7,603 bases of DNA, from NCBI GenBank assembly GCA_039034155.1, contig JBCCBI010000277.1:1-7603 (forward strand). The letters are read 5' to 3'. Shown here in pieces: positions 1-6,071 of this stretch; within the stretch, counting starts at the first letter, position 1; each line of letters begins with the position of its first letter. A model generated the notes under the pieces. It was not told the origin of the DNA and made no database searches. It saw only the letters and a list, made by a program, of their open reading frames with translations. The stretch is from JBCCBI01 sp039034155 (GTDB taxonomy: Bacteria > Deinococcota > Deinococci > Deinococcales > Trueperaceae). Made by a program: the position numbers and the translations under genes.

Positions 1-154
1 AGGCATTACACAGGTGAACGATGCGTTTGGCGTGCAGTACGCTCGAACGATGGCTGTTGCTGTCTTAGCGGGATTACCTGTGGCAGTAGGCTATCTTATC
101 TTTCAGAAACAAGTGACTGAGAGCATCATGGTGGCGTCGGGTATTAAAGGGTAA
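1..154 (+). CDS. C-terminal end of a MalG-type sugar ABC transporter permease (partial)
   Basis: The first codon in frame is at position 2 and the frame ends in TAA at 152-154, giving the last 50 residues of a protein that begins outside the window. The visible part holds a hydrophobic segment (about residues 17-34, TMAVAVLAGLPVAVGYLIF) followed by QKQVTESIMVASGIKG. This is the usual end of CUT1 permeases of the MalG type: a last membrane helix, then a short tail like 'Q+F+..+T.G.+KG'. The complete MalG-like protein at 2563-3402 ends in the same way (LQRFLVSSLTAGAVKQ), so the window carries parts of two separate sugar importers. Such proteins form half of the inner-membrane channel. The family call rests on a short tail only; the substrate cannot be told. 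Confidence 0.72.
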   Translation, partial: GITQVNDAFGVQYARTMAVAVLAGLPVAVGYLIFQKQVTESIMVASGIKG

Positions 155-339
155 GTGCTCGAGTTGACCTAAGTAGGACAGCTCCGGTCGTATTGGCTTA
201 ATGACTCAAGCACATCACCAAAAACTTGGCCACGCCAGCCATACCTTTAATGATGCGCTTGTGACCACCTCACTTGTATTTATTCTCTCAGCTTGCATCG
301 TAATTCAAGTACCACGCGTGTGTAACATCAACAGCTATA
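155..339 (+). other. Spacer between permease and IS, with a possible truncated ORF (201-339)
   Basis: No clear terminator or promoter is visible here. An open frame starts with ATG at 201 and runs 46 codons to the IS border, then ends at a stop inside the IS (384-386). Its middle, TTSLVFILSACIVIQV, is hydrophobic and loosely like a lipoprotein signal. However, the 20 residues before it are polar and there is no good Shine-Dalgarno sequence before the ATG. It could be the start of a gene that followed the permease and was cut by the insertion sequence, or it may be chance. I do not recognise the protein. Confidence 0.25.
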
Positions 340-357
340 GGCTTTGTTGCATGAATC
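340..357 (+). repeat. Terminal inverted repeat of the IS (transposase 3' side)
   Basis: These 18 bases match the reverse complement of 1369-1386 at 15 of 18 positions; the mismatches are at positions 4, 10 and 13. This end lies downstream of the transposase stop codon, so by convention it is the right repeat (IRR) of the element. Confidence 0.85.
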
Positions 358-394
358 AGCTAGAAGCAGCAGCTACGCCTTTGTAGAGTGAGCG

Positions 395-1328
395 TCAAGC
401 TAGCCGATAACTGTCAGGCATAGCAATAAGGTTGAGAGCTTTAGCTTTGAGCTTGAGTTCAGTGACTTGATTACACAAGCGTCGGTAAGCAGCTTTGTCA
501 GTAAAGATAGTCTTGAAGCGGAACAAGGTAGTTTCAGCAAGAGAACGACGGTGATAGTTGGAAAGGCGTTTCCATTTAGCACGCCCATGCTTTCTGATGA
601 GTCTAAGATTTTCATCTCTGGGGTGGGGGGGACGTTTACAGTTACCGTGTTGCCAAATCTTAGCGTCTTGACGAGGTGGGATAGCAACGCTAGCGTTGCG
701 CTGGGCAATCGTTTCATAGCAGTCACGACTGTCGTAAGCACCGTCAGCGCTGACTTGCGCAAGTTCAGCAGGTATCTGCTCCAACAGTGCGTCTAAAAGT
801 TGTGAATCTTTTTTATCGTTGCCACTGACTTCAGCGGCTAAGATCTCACCTGTTGCTTCATCTACAGCTAGGTGAAATTTGCGCCAAGTGCGGCGTTTAC
901 TTGCTCCATATTGGCGCGTCTTCCATTCACCTTCACTATAAACCTTAATGCCAGTAGCATCTATCAGAACATGTCTCGCCACTTGCTTAGGCAGCCACAG
1001 GTAAGCTAATCTCTAAGCTAGCTAGACGTCTCGACAAGGTGCTGTGATCGGGGACAGCTAAGTCCACTGCCAGCAGCTTAAATACGGATTTTACTAAGCC
1101 AACTGCCTGACGACCTGCCAGCTTGTAGACACTTTTTATCATCACCACCGTCTCAATTGCTAAGTCACTATATTTGTTGCTAGCGCCACGCTTACCTGTC
1201 TTGTCTTTATTCAGCCAAGCTCCAATCGCCGCTTCATCCAACCACACCGTCAGACTTCCTCTTTCTTCTAATCCTGCGTTATACTCACGCCAGTTGCGGA
1301 TTCGGTACTTGCTCGGTTTTTTCTTCAC
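395..1328 (-). pseudogene. IS5-family (IS903-like) DDE transposase, frameshifted
   Basis: A DDE transposase would cut and join the IS ends. The first part (1328 to 987, 113 codons, GTG start) carries the N-terminal region with NWREYNAGLEERGSLTVWLD and DHSTLSRRLASL, typical of the IS903 group. The second part (from about 986 to 395) carries the catalytic core: D of VLIDATGIKVYSEGEW, D of SADGAYDSR and E of RRSLAETTLFR, ending MPDSYRLA much like IS903 (MPESVRIA, recalled). The first frame ends at TAA 987-989, and the second continues in another frame. Removing one base at about 989 reads ...SLPVAAKQVARHVLID..., which restores the same 20-residue spacing as in IS903 between these blocks and gives about 310 residues. 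All three catalytic acids remain, so the loss is recent. A programmed frameshift is less likely because there is no A-rich slippery run and the IS903 group uses a single ORF. A GGAGG lies about 18 bases before the GTG, too far for a good start, so the exact start is uncertain. Confidence 0.88.
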
Positions 1329-1368
1329 ACATTTAACTTAGCAGTTACCTCCGCAACTCTTTTATCCC

Positions 1369-1386
1369 GATTCTTGTAACAACGCC
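1369..1386 (-). repeat. Terminal inverted repeat of the IS (transposase 5' side)
   Basis: This is the partner of the repeat at 340-357. It sits 40 bp upstream of the transposase start codon, where the transposase promoter would be expected. It borders the leader of the secreted-protein gene that starts at 1413. Confidence 0.85.
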
Positions 1387-1412
1387 ATTTTGTAGAAGAA
1401 AAAGGTAGGTGT

Positions 1413-2462
1413 ATGCTCAAAGCTATTTTGTTAAGTTTAGTGACGTTGATGACGTTTAGCGCCTATGCTCAGTGGGAAAACCCTAGTGAACGATATACAG
1501 ATGTATATAAAAACTATTTAGGTGCTAGCTGTCCTATTGACACAAATAACATCAAACATTTTGTCTATTTTGCTCGAGACAGAAGCGCGCTCTACGAGCA
1601 TTCCTTTTTGACTAATCCCAGATTCTCGGGTGCTCAAATCATGTATCCCTGGGCGCAACTCGAGCCAACTGAAGGAAATTATGATTTTTCTGTCATTGAA
1701 CAAGACTACGAGTACTTAAGCTCGTATGGAAAAACCCTGTTTATACAATTGCAAGATGCTACGTTTACTCTTCAGTACAATGCTGTGCCAGCTTATATGA
1801 ATAGTGAAACTTACGCTGACGGTGCCATTATGCAACGTAACGACGAAGGTGAACCAGAAGGGTGGACAGCCAAGCGCTGGAATCAAAATGTGCAAACGAG
1901 ATTCTCTGCGTTGTTGGTCGCTTTAGGTAATCAGTTTGATGGGAGAATTGAAGGCATTAACCTACAAGAAACGTCCATTGGCGTCACAGAAGACTACGAT
2001 GATACATTTACCCCTGACGTGTATGCTGACGCTGTCAAAGCAAATATGCTGGCATTAAAAAATGCTTTTCCCCAATCAGTGGCCATGCAATACGCAAACT
2101 TCATGCCCGGTGAGTGGCTACCTTGGGAGGATCAAGGTTACTTGAGTTCAATCTATGCGTACGGCGAAGAAATAGGTGTGGGTTTAGGCGCGCCAGATCT
2201 TATGGTAACGCGTAAAGGACAGTTGAATCATGCCTTAGCGATGATGCACGAAACTGACTTGAACGTTCCCCTAGGTATTGCTGTGCAAGATGGTAACTAC
2301 ATAGGTCAGACAAATACGACGACTGTCGTCAATAATCGTGATAATTTAGTACCTCTGTTGCACGCTTTTGCAGAAAATTTCTTGGACGTGGATTACATGT
2401 TTTGGGTGAATCAAGCACCTTATTTCTCACAAGATGTACTACCCTGTTTTTCGGATTTTTAG
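1413..2462 (+). CDS. Secreted TIM-barrel, glycoside-hydrolase-like protein of unknown family
   Basis: A 349-residue protein with a Sec signal peptide (residues 1-19, hydrophobic AILLSLVTLM, cleavage near SAYA-Q) and no lipobox, so it is probably periplasmic or exported. AAAGG lies 7 bases before the ATG and fixes the start. Residues 72-113 (GAQIMYPWAQLEPTEGNYDF, then a helix and GKTLFIQLQ) follow the strand-helix-strand pattern of (beta/alpha)8 glycoside hydrolases of the GH5/GH42 kind ('W..lEP.eG.ydf'). GRIEGINLQETSIGV (178-191) looks like the strand-4 end, with E186 as a candidate acid/base. DYMFWVNQAPYF (327-338) resembles the aromatic last strand. C40 and C345 could form a disulfide joining the two ends. 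The catalytic pair is not proven: the usual Asn-Glu of clan A is Gln-Glu here. It starts 26 bp past the IS, so its native promoter may be lost. Sugar importers on both sides suggest a role in glycan breakdown. I do not recognise a named family. Confidence 0.72.
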   Translation: MLKAILLSLVTLMTFSAYAQWENPSERYTDVYKNYLGASCPIDTNNIKHFVYFARDRSALYEHSFLTNPRFSGAQIMYPWAQLEPTEGNYDFSVIEQDYEYLSSYGKTLFIQLQDATFTLQYNAVPAYMNSETYADGAIMQRNDEGEPEGWTAKRWNQNVQTRFSALLVALGNQFDGRIEGINLQETSIGVTEDYDDTFTPDVYADAVKANMLALKNAFPQSVAMQYANFMPGEWLPWEDQGYLSSIYAYGEEIGVGLGAPDLMVTRKGQLNHALAMMHETDLNVPLGIAVQDGNYIGQTNTTTVVNNRDNLVPLLHAFAENFLDVDYMFWVNQAPYFSQDVLPCFSDF

Positions 2463-2490
2463 ATTGTTCAACGAAGAATTTGATGGGGTA

Positions 2491-2514
2491 TTGGGCTTGT
2501 AATTCTAAGCTCAA
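2491..2514. terminator. Weak hairpin between convergent genes
   Basis: TTGGGCTT and AAGCTCAA form an 8-bp stem (one G-U pair) around an 8-base loop, followed on the + strand by TTTGT. It lies in the 100-bp gap between the ends of the hydrolase-like gene (2462) and the MalG-like gene (2563), where a shared terminator is expected. The stem is A+T-rich in part and the U-tract is short, so this is only a candidate. Confidence 0.4.
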
Positions 2515-2562
2515 TTTGTGATGCCTTGGTTGTCATTCTGCATTAATCTTAGATAGATCAGG

Positions 2563-3402
2563 CTATTGCTTCACCGCACCTGCTGTCAGGCTACTCACCA
2601 AAAACCTTTGTAAAAACAGAAAAAGAATGGTAAGTGGCACGCTCACAACTAAAGACACCGCCATCATGTCGTTCCACGCAATACGGTATTGCCCAATAAG
2701 TTCGCCAATCCCTATGGGGATGGTTTTCATCTTGTCGTCAGTGGTTAAGACAAGTGCAAAGATGTATTCATTCCAGCCAACAATGAACGCATAAATCGCG
2801 GTTGCGGCGAGTCCGGGTAAGGCAAGTGGCATCACGATTTGCCAAAAAATACGCCACCTCGAGGCACCGTCAATACTGGCGGCATCATCTAGCTCTTTAG
2901 GGATGCTATTAAAGTACCCCAACATGAGCCATGATGCCAGGGGAATGGTAAACGATATATAGGCGAAGATTAACCCGGCGTAGGTGTTAATTAATCCAAA
3001 GGTTTTCATAAGTTGAAAGTAAGGGATAAGTAACATGATAGATGGGAACATTTGGGTGATGAGTAAAAACGTTAAAAATGCGGTACGCCCTAAAAAACGA
3101 AAACGGGACGCCCCGTAACCAGCTAACGAAGATACAAACAATGAGATAAGCGTTGCGCCCGAAACCACAATAAAACTGTTGAGTATATAGCGTCCAAACG
3201 GGTAATCTGTCCAAATACGTTGGTACGCATCCCACGAGATGGTATTGGGAATCCACTTGATGGGGAGACTAAACATTTCCTCCATTGTTTTTACTGAGGT
3301 CGAAAACATCCATAAAACGGGCACAATCACAAATGCACTCGCAATTAGCAGCGCAATAAAAATAATCGTGGTGTGTAGCCGTTGTCGTTGGTGACGTGTC
3401 AT
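2563..3402 (-). CDS. Sugar ABC transporter permease, MalG type (CUT1)
   Basis: One of two inner-membrane channel subunits of a sugar importer. The 279 residues match the family's usual length. Visible membrane segments are about 12-32, 72-98, 107-130, 140-163, 195-218 and 247-266. The cytoplasmic EAA loop that docks on the ATPase is at 170-197 (ELDDAASIDGASRWRIFWQ then IVMPLALPG), with the conserved DGA and the Gly at the end. GWNEYIFAL (209-217) is the usual motif after it, and the tail LTAGAVKQ is typical of MalG proteins. AAGGAT lies about 9 bases before the ATG. It is the third gene of the operon, 74 bp after the MalF-like gene, across an odd tandem repeat. The substrate is not visible in the sequence. 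Confidence 0.93.
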   Translation of the reverse strand: MTRHQRQRLHTTIIFIALLIASAFVIVPVLWMFSTSVKTMEEMFSLPIKWIPNTISWDAYQRIWTDYPFGRYILNSFIVVSGATLISLFVSSLAGYGASRFRFLGRTAFLTFLLITQMFPSIMLLIPYFQLMKTFGLINTYAGLIFAYISFTIPLASWLMLGYFNSIPKELDDAASIDGASRWRIFWQIVMPLALPGLAATAIYAFIVGWNEYIFALVLTTDDKMKTIPIGIGELIGQYRIAWNDMMAVSLVVSVPLTILFLFLQRFLVSSLTAGAVKQ

Positions 3403-3422
3403 AGGTTGATCATCCTTGCCCA

Positions 3423-3479
3423 GTCATTTTCTGTGTAGTCATCTTCGTGTAATCATCTCTGTGTAACTTTCTGTGTTTA
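3423..3479. repeat. Four degenerate 14-15 bp tandem repeats in the gap between the permease genes
   Basis: Read on the + strand, the units are GTCATTTTCTGTGTA (3423), GTCATCTTCGTGTA (3438), ATCATCTCTGTGTA (3452) and ACTTTCTGTGTTTA (3466). A fifth partial GTCATCTCC begins at 3480. They fill most of the 74-bp gap; the last full unit contains the stop codon of the MalF-like gene (3477-3479), and the partial unit encodes its final GlyAspAsp. The array may have grown by duplication of the 3' end of that gene. The unit length is not a multiple of three, so it does not extend the protein. Confidence 0.7.
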
Positions 3480-4397
3480 GTCATCTCCACCTAGAAAACG
3501 TTGGTATAAAACAGAAATCAAGAACACAATAAAAAAGACAATCACAGCCAGCGCTGCAGCCCGCCCAAAGCGGAACGCTTCAAAGGCTGTTTTATAAATA
3601 TCGATGCTGATAACACTCGTAGCGTTAATGGGCCCACCTTGGGTTAGCACCAAAACGATGCCAAAGTTTTTAAACCACCAAACGTTATTTAATTTGAGGT
3701 TAAACATAATGACTTTGCGTAAGTTTGGCTGGGTGATGTAGACAAACGACTGCCACCAAGACGCGCCATCTATTTCGGCAGACTCATACTGTTCTTGGGA
3801 GATTGCTTGCAGCCCAGCCAGCATAAGCAGCATCACCAAAGGGTAGCCTTTCCAGATAACCGTCAAAATAACGCTGGGTAAGGCGGTTGTTGTGCTACCT
3901 AGCCAAGAGGTAGGTTCTGAGATGACATTAAGGGTTAAGAGGATGTCGTTAAATAGGCCATAAAGGGGGTTGTACATCCATTTCCACAACAGGGCCACGA
4001 CAACCTCAGGAAATAGCCATGGCACAAGTAAAACTGTGCGGAATAGCGCACGCCCGGGTACTTTGGTGTTGAGGAGTAAAGCCAAGCTCAGACCAACGAC
4101 AAACTGACCTGCGACTGCACCCACTGTAAATTTTAAGGTCGTAAAAACGGTCTGCAAAAAATCTGCGCTGGTAAAAATACGCACGTAATTCTGGAACCAC
4201 CGAAAATCCCAGCGCGTTAATAAATTAGTTCTGAAGAGGCTAATGTAAAACCCATACAGCAACGGGTAAGCGACAATAACTAACAACGAAAGAGCAGCCG
4301 GCAGGATAAACCAAAGTCCTGCGAGTTGGCGTTGGTTAAAGTGACGATGTGTAGATGAAGACTTTTTTTGAATAGCTTGTTTTGATTCTAGGGTCAT
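3477..4397 (-). CDS. Sugar ABC transporter permease, MalF type (CUT1)
   Basis: Partner channel subunit of the MalG-like protein. The 306 residues fit the short, six-helix form of this family (E. coli MalF is longer because of extra helices and a large periplasmic loop). After a basic N-terminus, membrane segments are at about 27-50, 84-108, 118-141, 172-198, 230-252 and 276-298. The EAA loop is at 202-225 (EQYESAEIDGASWWQSF...ITQP), with the conserved DGA. LVLTQGGPINAT (249-260) followed by IYKTAF and FGRAAALAVI is the typical signature of MalF/UgpA-type permeases. AGAGG lies 7 bases before the ATG. It follows the binding-protein gene after a 67-bp gap holding a strong stem-loop. Confidence 0.93.
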   Translation of the reverse strand: MTLESKQAIQKKSSSTHRHFNQRQLAGLWFILPAALSLLVIVAYPLLYGFYISLFRTNLLTRWDFRWFQNYVRIFTSADFLQTVFTTLKFTVGAVAGQFVVGLSLALLLNTKVPGRALFRTVLLVPWLFPEVVVALLWKWMYNPLYGLFNDILLTLNVISEPTSWLGSTTTALPSVILTVIWKGYPLVMLLMLAGLQAISQEQYESAEIDGASWWQSFVYITQPNLRKVIMFNLKLNNVWWFKNFGIVLVLTQGGPINATSVISIDIYKTAFEAFRFGRAAALAVIVFFIVFLISVLYQRFLGGDD

Positions 4398-4421
4398 ATC
4401 TAGGCCTCTAAAGTAGTGATG

Positions 4422-4448
4422 AGGAAGCTAGGATATACCCAGCTTCCC
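4422..4448 (-). promoter_or_regulatory. Stem-loop between binding-protein and permease genes, probable mRNA stabiliser
   Basis: On the - strand GGGAAGCTGGG pairs with CCTAGCTTCCT over 11 bp (two G-U pairs) around the loop TATAT. No U-run follows, so it is unlikely to be a simple terminator. In sugar-uptake operons such as E. coli malEFG, structures at this same position protect the upstream binding-protein mRNA, so that binding protein is made in excess over the permeases. I infer the same role here. Confidence 0.7.
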
Positions 4449-4464
4449 AACTGAAGAGAAACGG

Positions 4465-5736
4465 TTATTCTGCGTCTGCAATAATGGCGGCAGCCGTGAC
4501 ACCTGCTTCAGCAGCTGCGTCTGCGGGTGAAACGCCACCTACCAAGACAGCCTGATAAGCTTCACCCATGACTTCTTGAATTTGTGTATAGAAAGTAGCT
4601 TGCGGCATGGGTTTTGAAATTTGAATGGCTTCAACAAAACCTGCGTAAACAGGACCTGAAATTTGAGGTTGTTCACCTGCTTCTATTTGGGCTGGCATGC
4701 GCCCTGTGACGCGGTTCCACTCGAGCATATTTTCGGTTGACACCAAAAACTCGAGGTAGCGCGCAGCAGCCTCTTTATGTTCGCTCGTTGCCGCAACGGA
4801 GAAGCCACCGACCCCAAGTGAGGCTGAACGATCTACACCTAGAGGAATCGGCACGCTGTGAATTTGTCCTTCAAGATCAGGGTTTTGGGCTAAAATAGCG
4901 CCGATAGTGTGTGGTCCAGTGACCATCATGGCGGTTTTATCACTGGCCATTAAGCTAACAGCCTCACCATAGCCTGTTTCAGTTACGCCAGGAGGCACCA
5001 GACCAGCATCGTGCAGTTCTTTGTAGATAGCTAGAGCATTCACCATGCCTTCTGAACCTAGGTCACTTTGCCAGTTGCCATTGGCATCTTTATAGAGTTC
5101 CCAAGCACCTTGACTACGTAAAAGGTGGGTAAACCGGAAAAATCCTGAACCGTTTTTGGTGCCTACCATGGCAAAACCCCAACGATCATTTTGACCGTCG
5201 TTGTTAGTGTCTTGCGTAAGGGCTTGGGCGGCGCCTACAAACTCATCCCATGTTTGGGGACCTGCTAAGCCAGCTTCTTCAAACCAGTCAGCACGGTAAA
5301 GTACGCCAACAGGGACGGTAAACCAAGGTAAAAAGATGAGTTCGCCGTTAACGGTGCCTTCTTCGATGGCAGTGGGGTAGAAGCCGGCCAAAAAGTCCTC
5401 ACTAAAAAGATCATTGAGATCAGCCGCAATGCCTAGGTCTTGCGCTTGGGCAGAAAATTCTGCTGTATTGGTAAAGATGTCCGGTAGTTCACCACCAATA
5501 GCGCTTGTGGTCAGAACTTGGAACATGTCGTTCATAGGTGTGCCAATAAATTCAATTTCAATGTCGGGGTTGGCTGCCATAAACGCATCTGCAATGGCCT
5601 GCTCAACATCGCCTTCTGGGCTTTCAACAATGGTGCTCGACATGATTCTTAAAACGGTTTGAGCTGTTACCGACGCAAAACTTGTAATGAGTAAGATGCT
5701 CAGGCTTAATTTGACGAGTACTGCTTTTACAGACAT
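4465..5736 (-). CDS. Sugar ABC transporter periplasmic binding protein (solute-binding family 1)
   Basis: Captures a sugar in the periplasm and hands it to the two permeases downstream. It has 423 residues with a Sec signal peptide (1-25, cleavage near VTA-Q) and no lipobox Cys, so it should be soluble in the periplasm. Family features in order: LRIMSS (29-34, first strand); FMAANPDIEIEFI (52-64); GGELPDIF (81-88); LPWFTVPVGVLYRADWFEEAGL (136-157); the calcium-loop-like DTNNDGQNDRWGF (176-188); AMMVTGPHTIGA (269-280); and GVGGFSVAATSEHKEAAARYLEFL (308-331). GGAGG lies 4 bases before the ATG and gives strong translation. It is the first gene of the operon, transcribed from the divergent control region. 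Ligand identity cannot be told; aromatic residues such as W138, W187 and W212 are candidate sugar contacts. Confidence 0.93.
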   Translation of the reverse strand: MSVKAVLVKLSLSILLITSFASVTAQTVLRIMSSTIVESPEGDVEQAIADAFMAANPDIEIEFIGTPMNDMFQVLTTSAIGGELPDIFTNTAEFSAQAQDLGIAADLNDLFSEDFLAGFYPTAIEEGTVNGELIFLPWFTVPVGVLYRADWFEEAGLAGPQTWDEFVGAAQALTQDTNNDGQNDRWGFAMVGTKNGSGFFRFTHLLRSQGAWELYKDANGNWQSDLGSEGMVNALAIYKELHDAGLVPPGVTETGYGEAVSLMASDKTAMMVTGPHTIGAILAQNPDLEGQIHSVPIPLGVDRSASLGVGGFSVAATSEHKEAAARYLEFLVSTENMLEWNRVTGRMPAQIEAGEQPQISGPVYAGFVEAIQISKPMPQATFYTQIQEVMGEAYQAVLVGGVSPADAAAEAGVTAAAIIADAE

Positions 5737-5811
5737 TAGTCCTCCGTTATATTCACTTTGTAAATATGTTGCTGACGTGTGTTACCAGATGTGTGCTTGA
5801 ACGTAATGCGT

Positions 5812-5819
5812 GTTTGGAA
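5812..5819 (-). repeat. TTCCAAAC motif, copy facing the sugar operon
   Basis: On the - strand this reads TTCCAAAC, about 75 bp before the binding-protein start. It has the same orientation relative to its gene as the two copies at 6011-6018 and 6025-6032 have relative to the ATPase gene. This may be a half-site for a regulator acting on both promoters, but an 8-mer can recur by chance. Confidence 0.35.
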
Positions 5820-5842
5820 TGGTTTAGCTCACCACCTCCCTC

Positions 5843-5873
5843 GTTATAAGAAATTAGGTCATGCTCCAGTAAA
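5843..5873 (-). promoter_or_regulatory. Candidate sigma70-type promoter of the sugar operon
   Basis: On the - strand TATAAC (5843-5848) is a good -10 box. A weak TTTACT (5868-5873) lies 19 bases upstream as a possible -35. The poor -35 and long spacer suggest dependence on an activator, and the repeated motif at 5857-5901 overlaps this position. Transcription would start about 100 bp before the binding-protein ATG. Confidence 0.35.
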
Positions 5874-5901
5874 CGTCTTGGAAAACGGGTCATGCCCAGT
5901 A
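5857..5901. repeat. Pair of GGTCATGC(T)CCAGTA repeats, likely regulator sites
   Basis: GGTCATGCTCCAGTA (5857-5871) recurs as GGTCATGCCCAGTA (5888-5901), differing by one base insertion. The starts are 31 bp apart, about three helix turns, so both copies face the same side of the DNA. The nearer copy overlaps the candidate -35 of the sugar operon, a common layout for tandem activator or repressor sites. No regulator gene is in the window. Confidence 0.5.
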
Positions 5902-5951
5902 GTTTTGAGTAAAAAACCAAATTGCGCTTATAGTTACGCAAAACTCTGCTG

Positions 5952-6002
5952 GCTGTGATTTACCTTTAGGTGCTGTGAAAAACACGGGGCATCACACAGC
6001 GC
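5952..6002. repeat. GCTGTGA direct repeat plus inverted partner
   Basis: GCTGTGA occurs at 5952-5958 and 5972-5978 (20-bp period). GTGCTGTG at 5970-5977 also pairs with CACAGCGC at 5995-6002 as an 8-bp inverted repeat (one G-T). It could be an operator cluster or a hairpin. It is upstream of both candidate promoters of the ATPase operon. Confidence 0.4.
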
Positions 6003-6009
6003 GCCCAGA

Positions 6010-6032
6010 TTTCCAAACGATGGTTTCCAAAC
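6010..6032 (+). repeat. TTTCCAAAC direct repeat, 14-bp period
   Basis: TTTCCAAAC is present at 6010-6018 and again at 6024-6032, separated by five bases. The pair sits about 40 bp upstream of the candidate -35 at 6072. A third, oppositely oriented copy of the core is at 5812-5819. The arrangement looks like a regulator-binding array, but the regulator is unknown. Confidence 0.45.
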
Positions 6033-6071
6033 AATTTAGCGGTAGAAGAATCATAGCTTTAATCCAGTAGA

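Larger units (their letters stand above)
340..1386 (-). mobile_element. IS5-family insertion sequence, IS903-like, 1047 bp, transposase inactivated
   Basis: The element is bounded by imperfect 18-bp inverted repeats beginning GGCTTTGTTGCATGAATC on the left and, read inward on the other strand, GGCGTTGTTACAAGAATC on the right. Its length is close to IS903 (about 1.06 kb, from memory), and the end sequence GGCTTTGTTG resembles that group. It holds one transposase gene on the - strand filling nearly the whole element, split by a frameshift. IS903 makes 9-bp target duplications, but the flanking 9-mers here (ACAGCTATA and ATTTTGTAG) do not match. The element may therefore be left over from a recombination or an IS-adjacent deletion rather than a clean insertion. 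It contains none of the CTCGAG sites that are frequent in the surrounding DNA, which fits foreign origin. Confidence 0.9.

Noticed and set aside
467..796. Open frame on the + strand inside the IS (also 400-762 on the - strand)
   Set aside because: Both are out-of-frame shadows of the transposase catalytic region and have no recognisable protein features.
984..992. Programmed frameshift in the transposase
   Set aside because: No A6G-type or other slippery run is present, and the IS903 group uses one continuous transposase frame; a single-base indel explains the data better.
3423..3485. CRISPR array
   Set aside because: Units are 14-15 bp, degenerate and directly adjacent, with no spacers and no cas genes.
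4422..4448. Transcription terminator after the binding-protein gene
   Set aside because: The stem is strong, but no U-run follows and the two permeases of the same importer lie directly downstream.
5753..5941. 62-codon frame on the - strand in the control region
   Set aside because: It starts with TTG, has no Shine-Dalgarno sequence, and overlaps the repeats and candidate promoter of the sugar operon.
5974..5996. CRP site from TGTGA and TCACA
   Set aside because: The half-sites are 13 bases apart; a CRP dimer site needs 6. The wrong spacing leaves only a generic inverted repeat.
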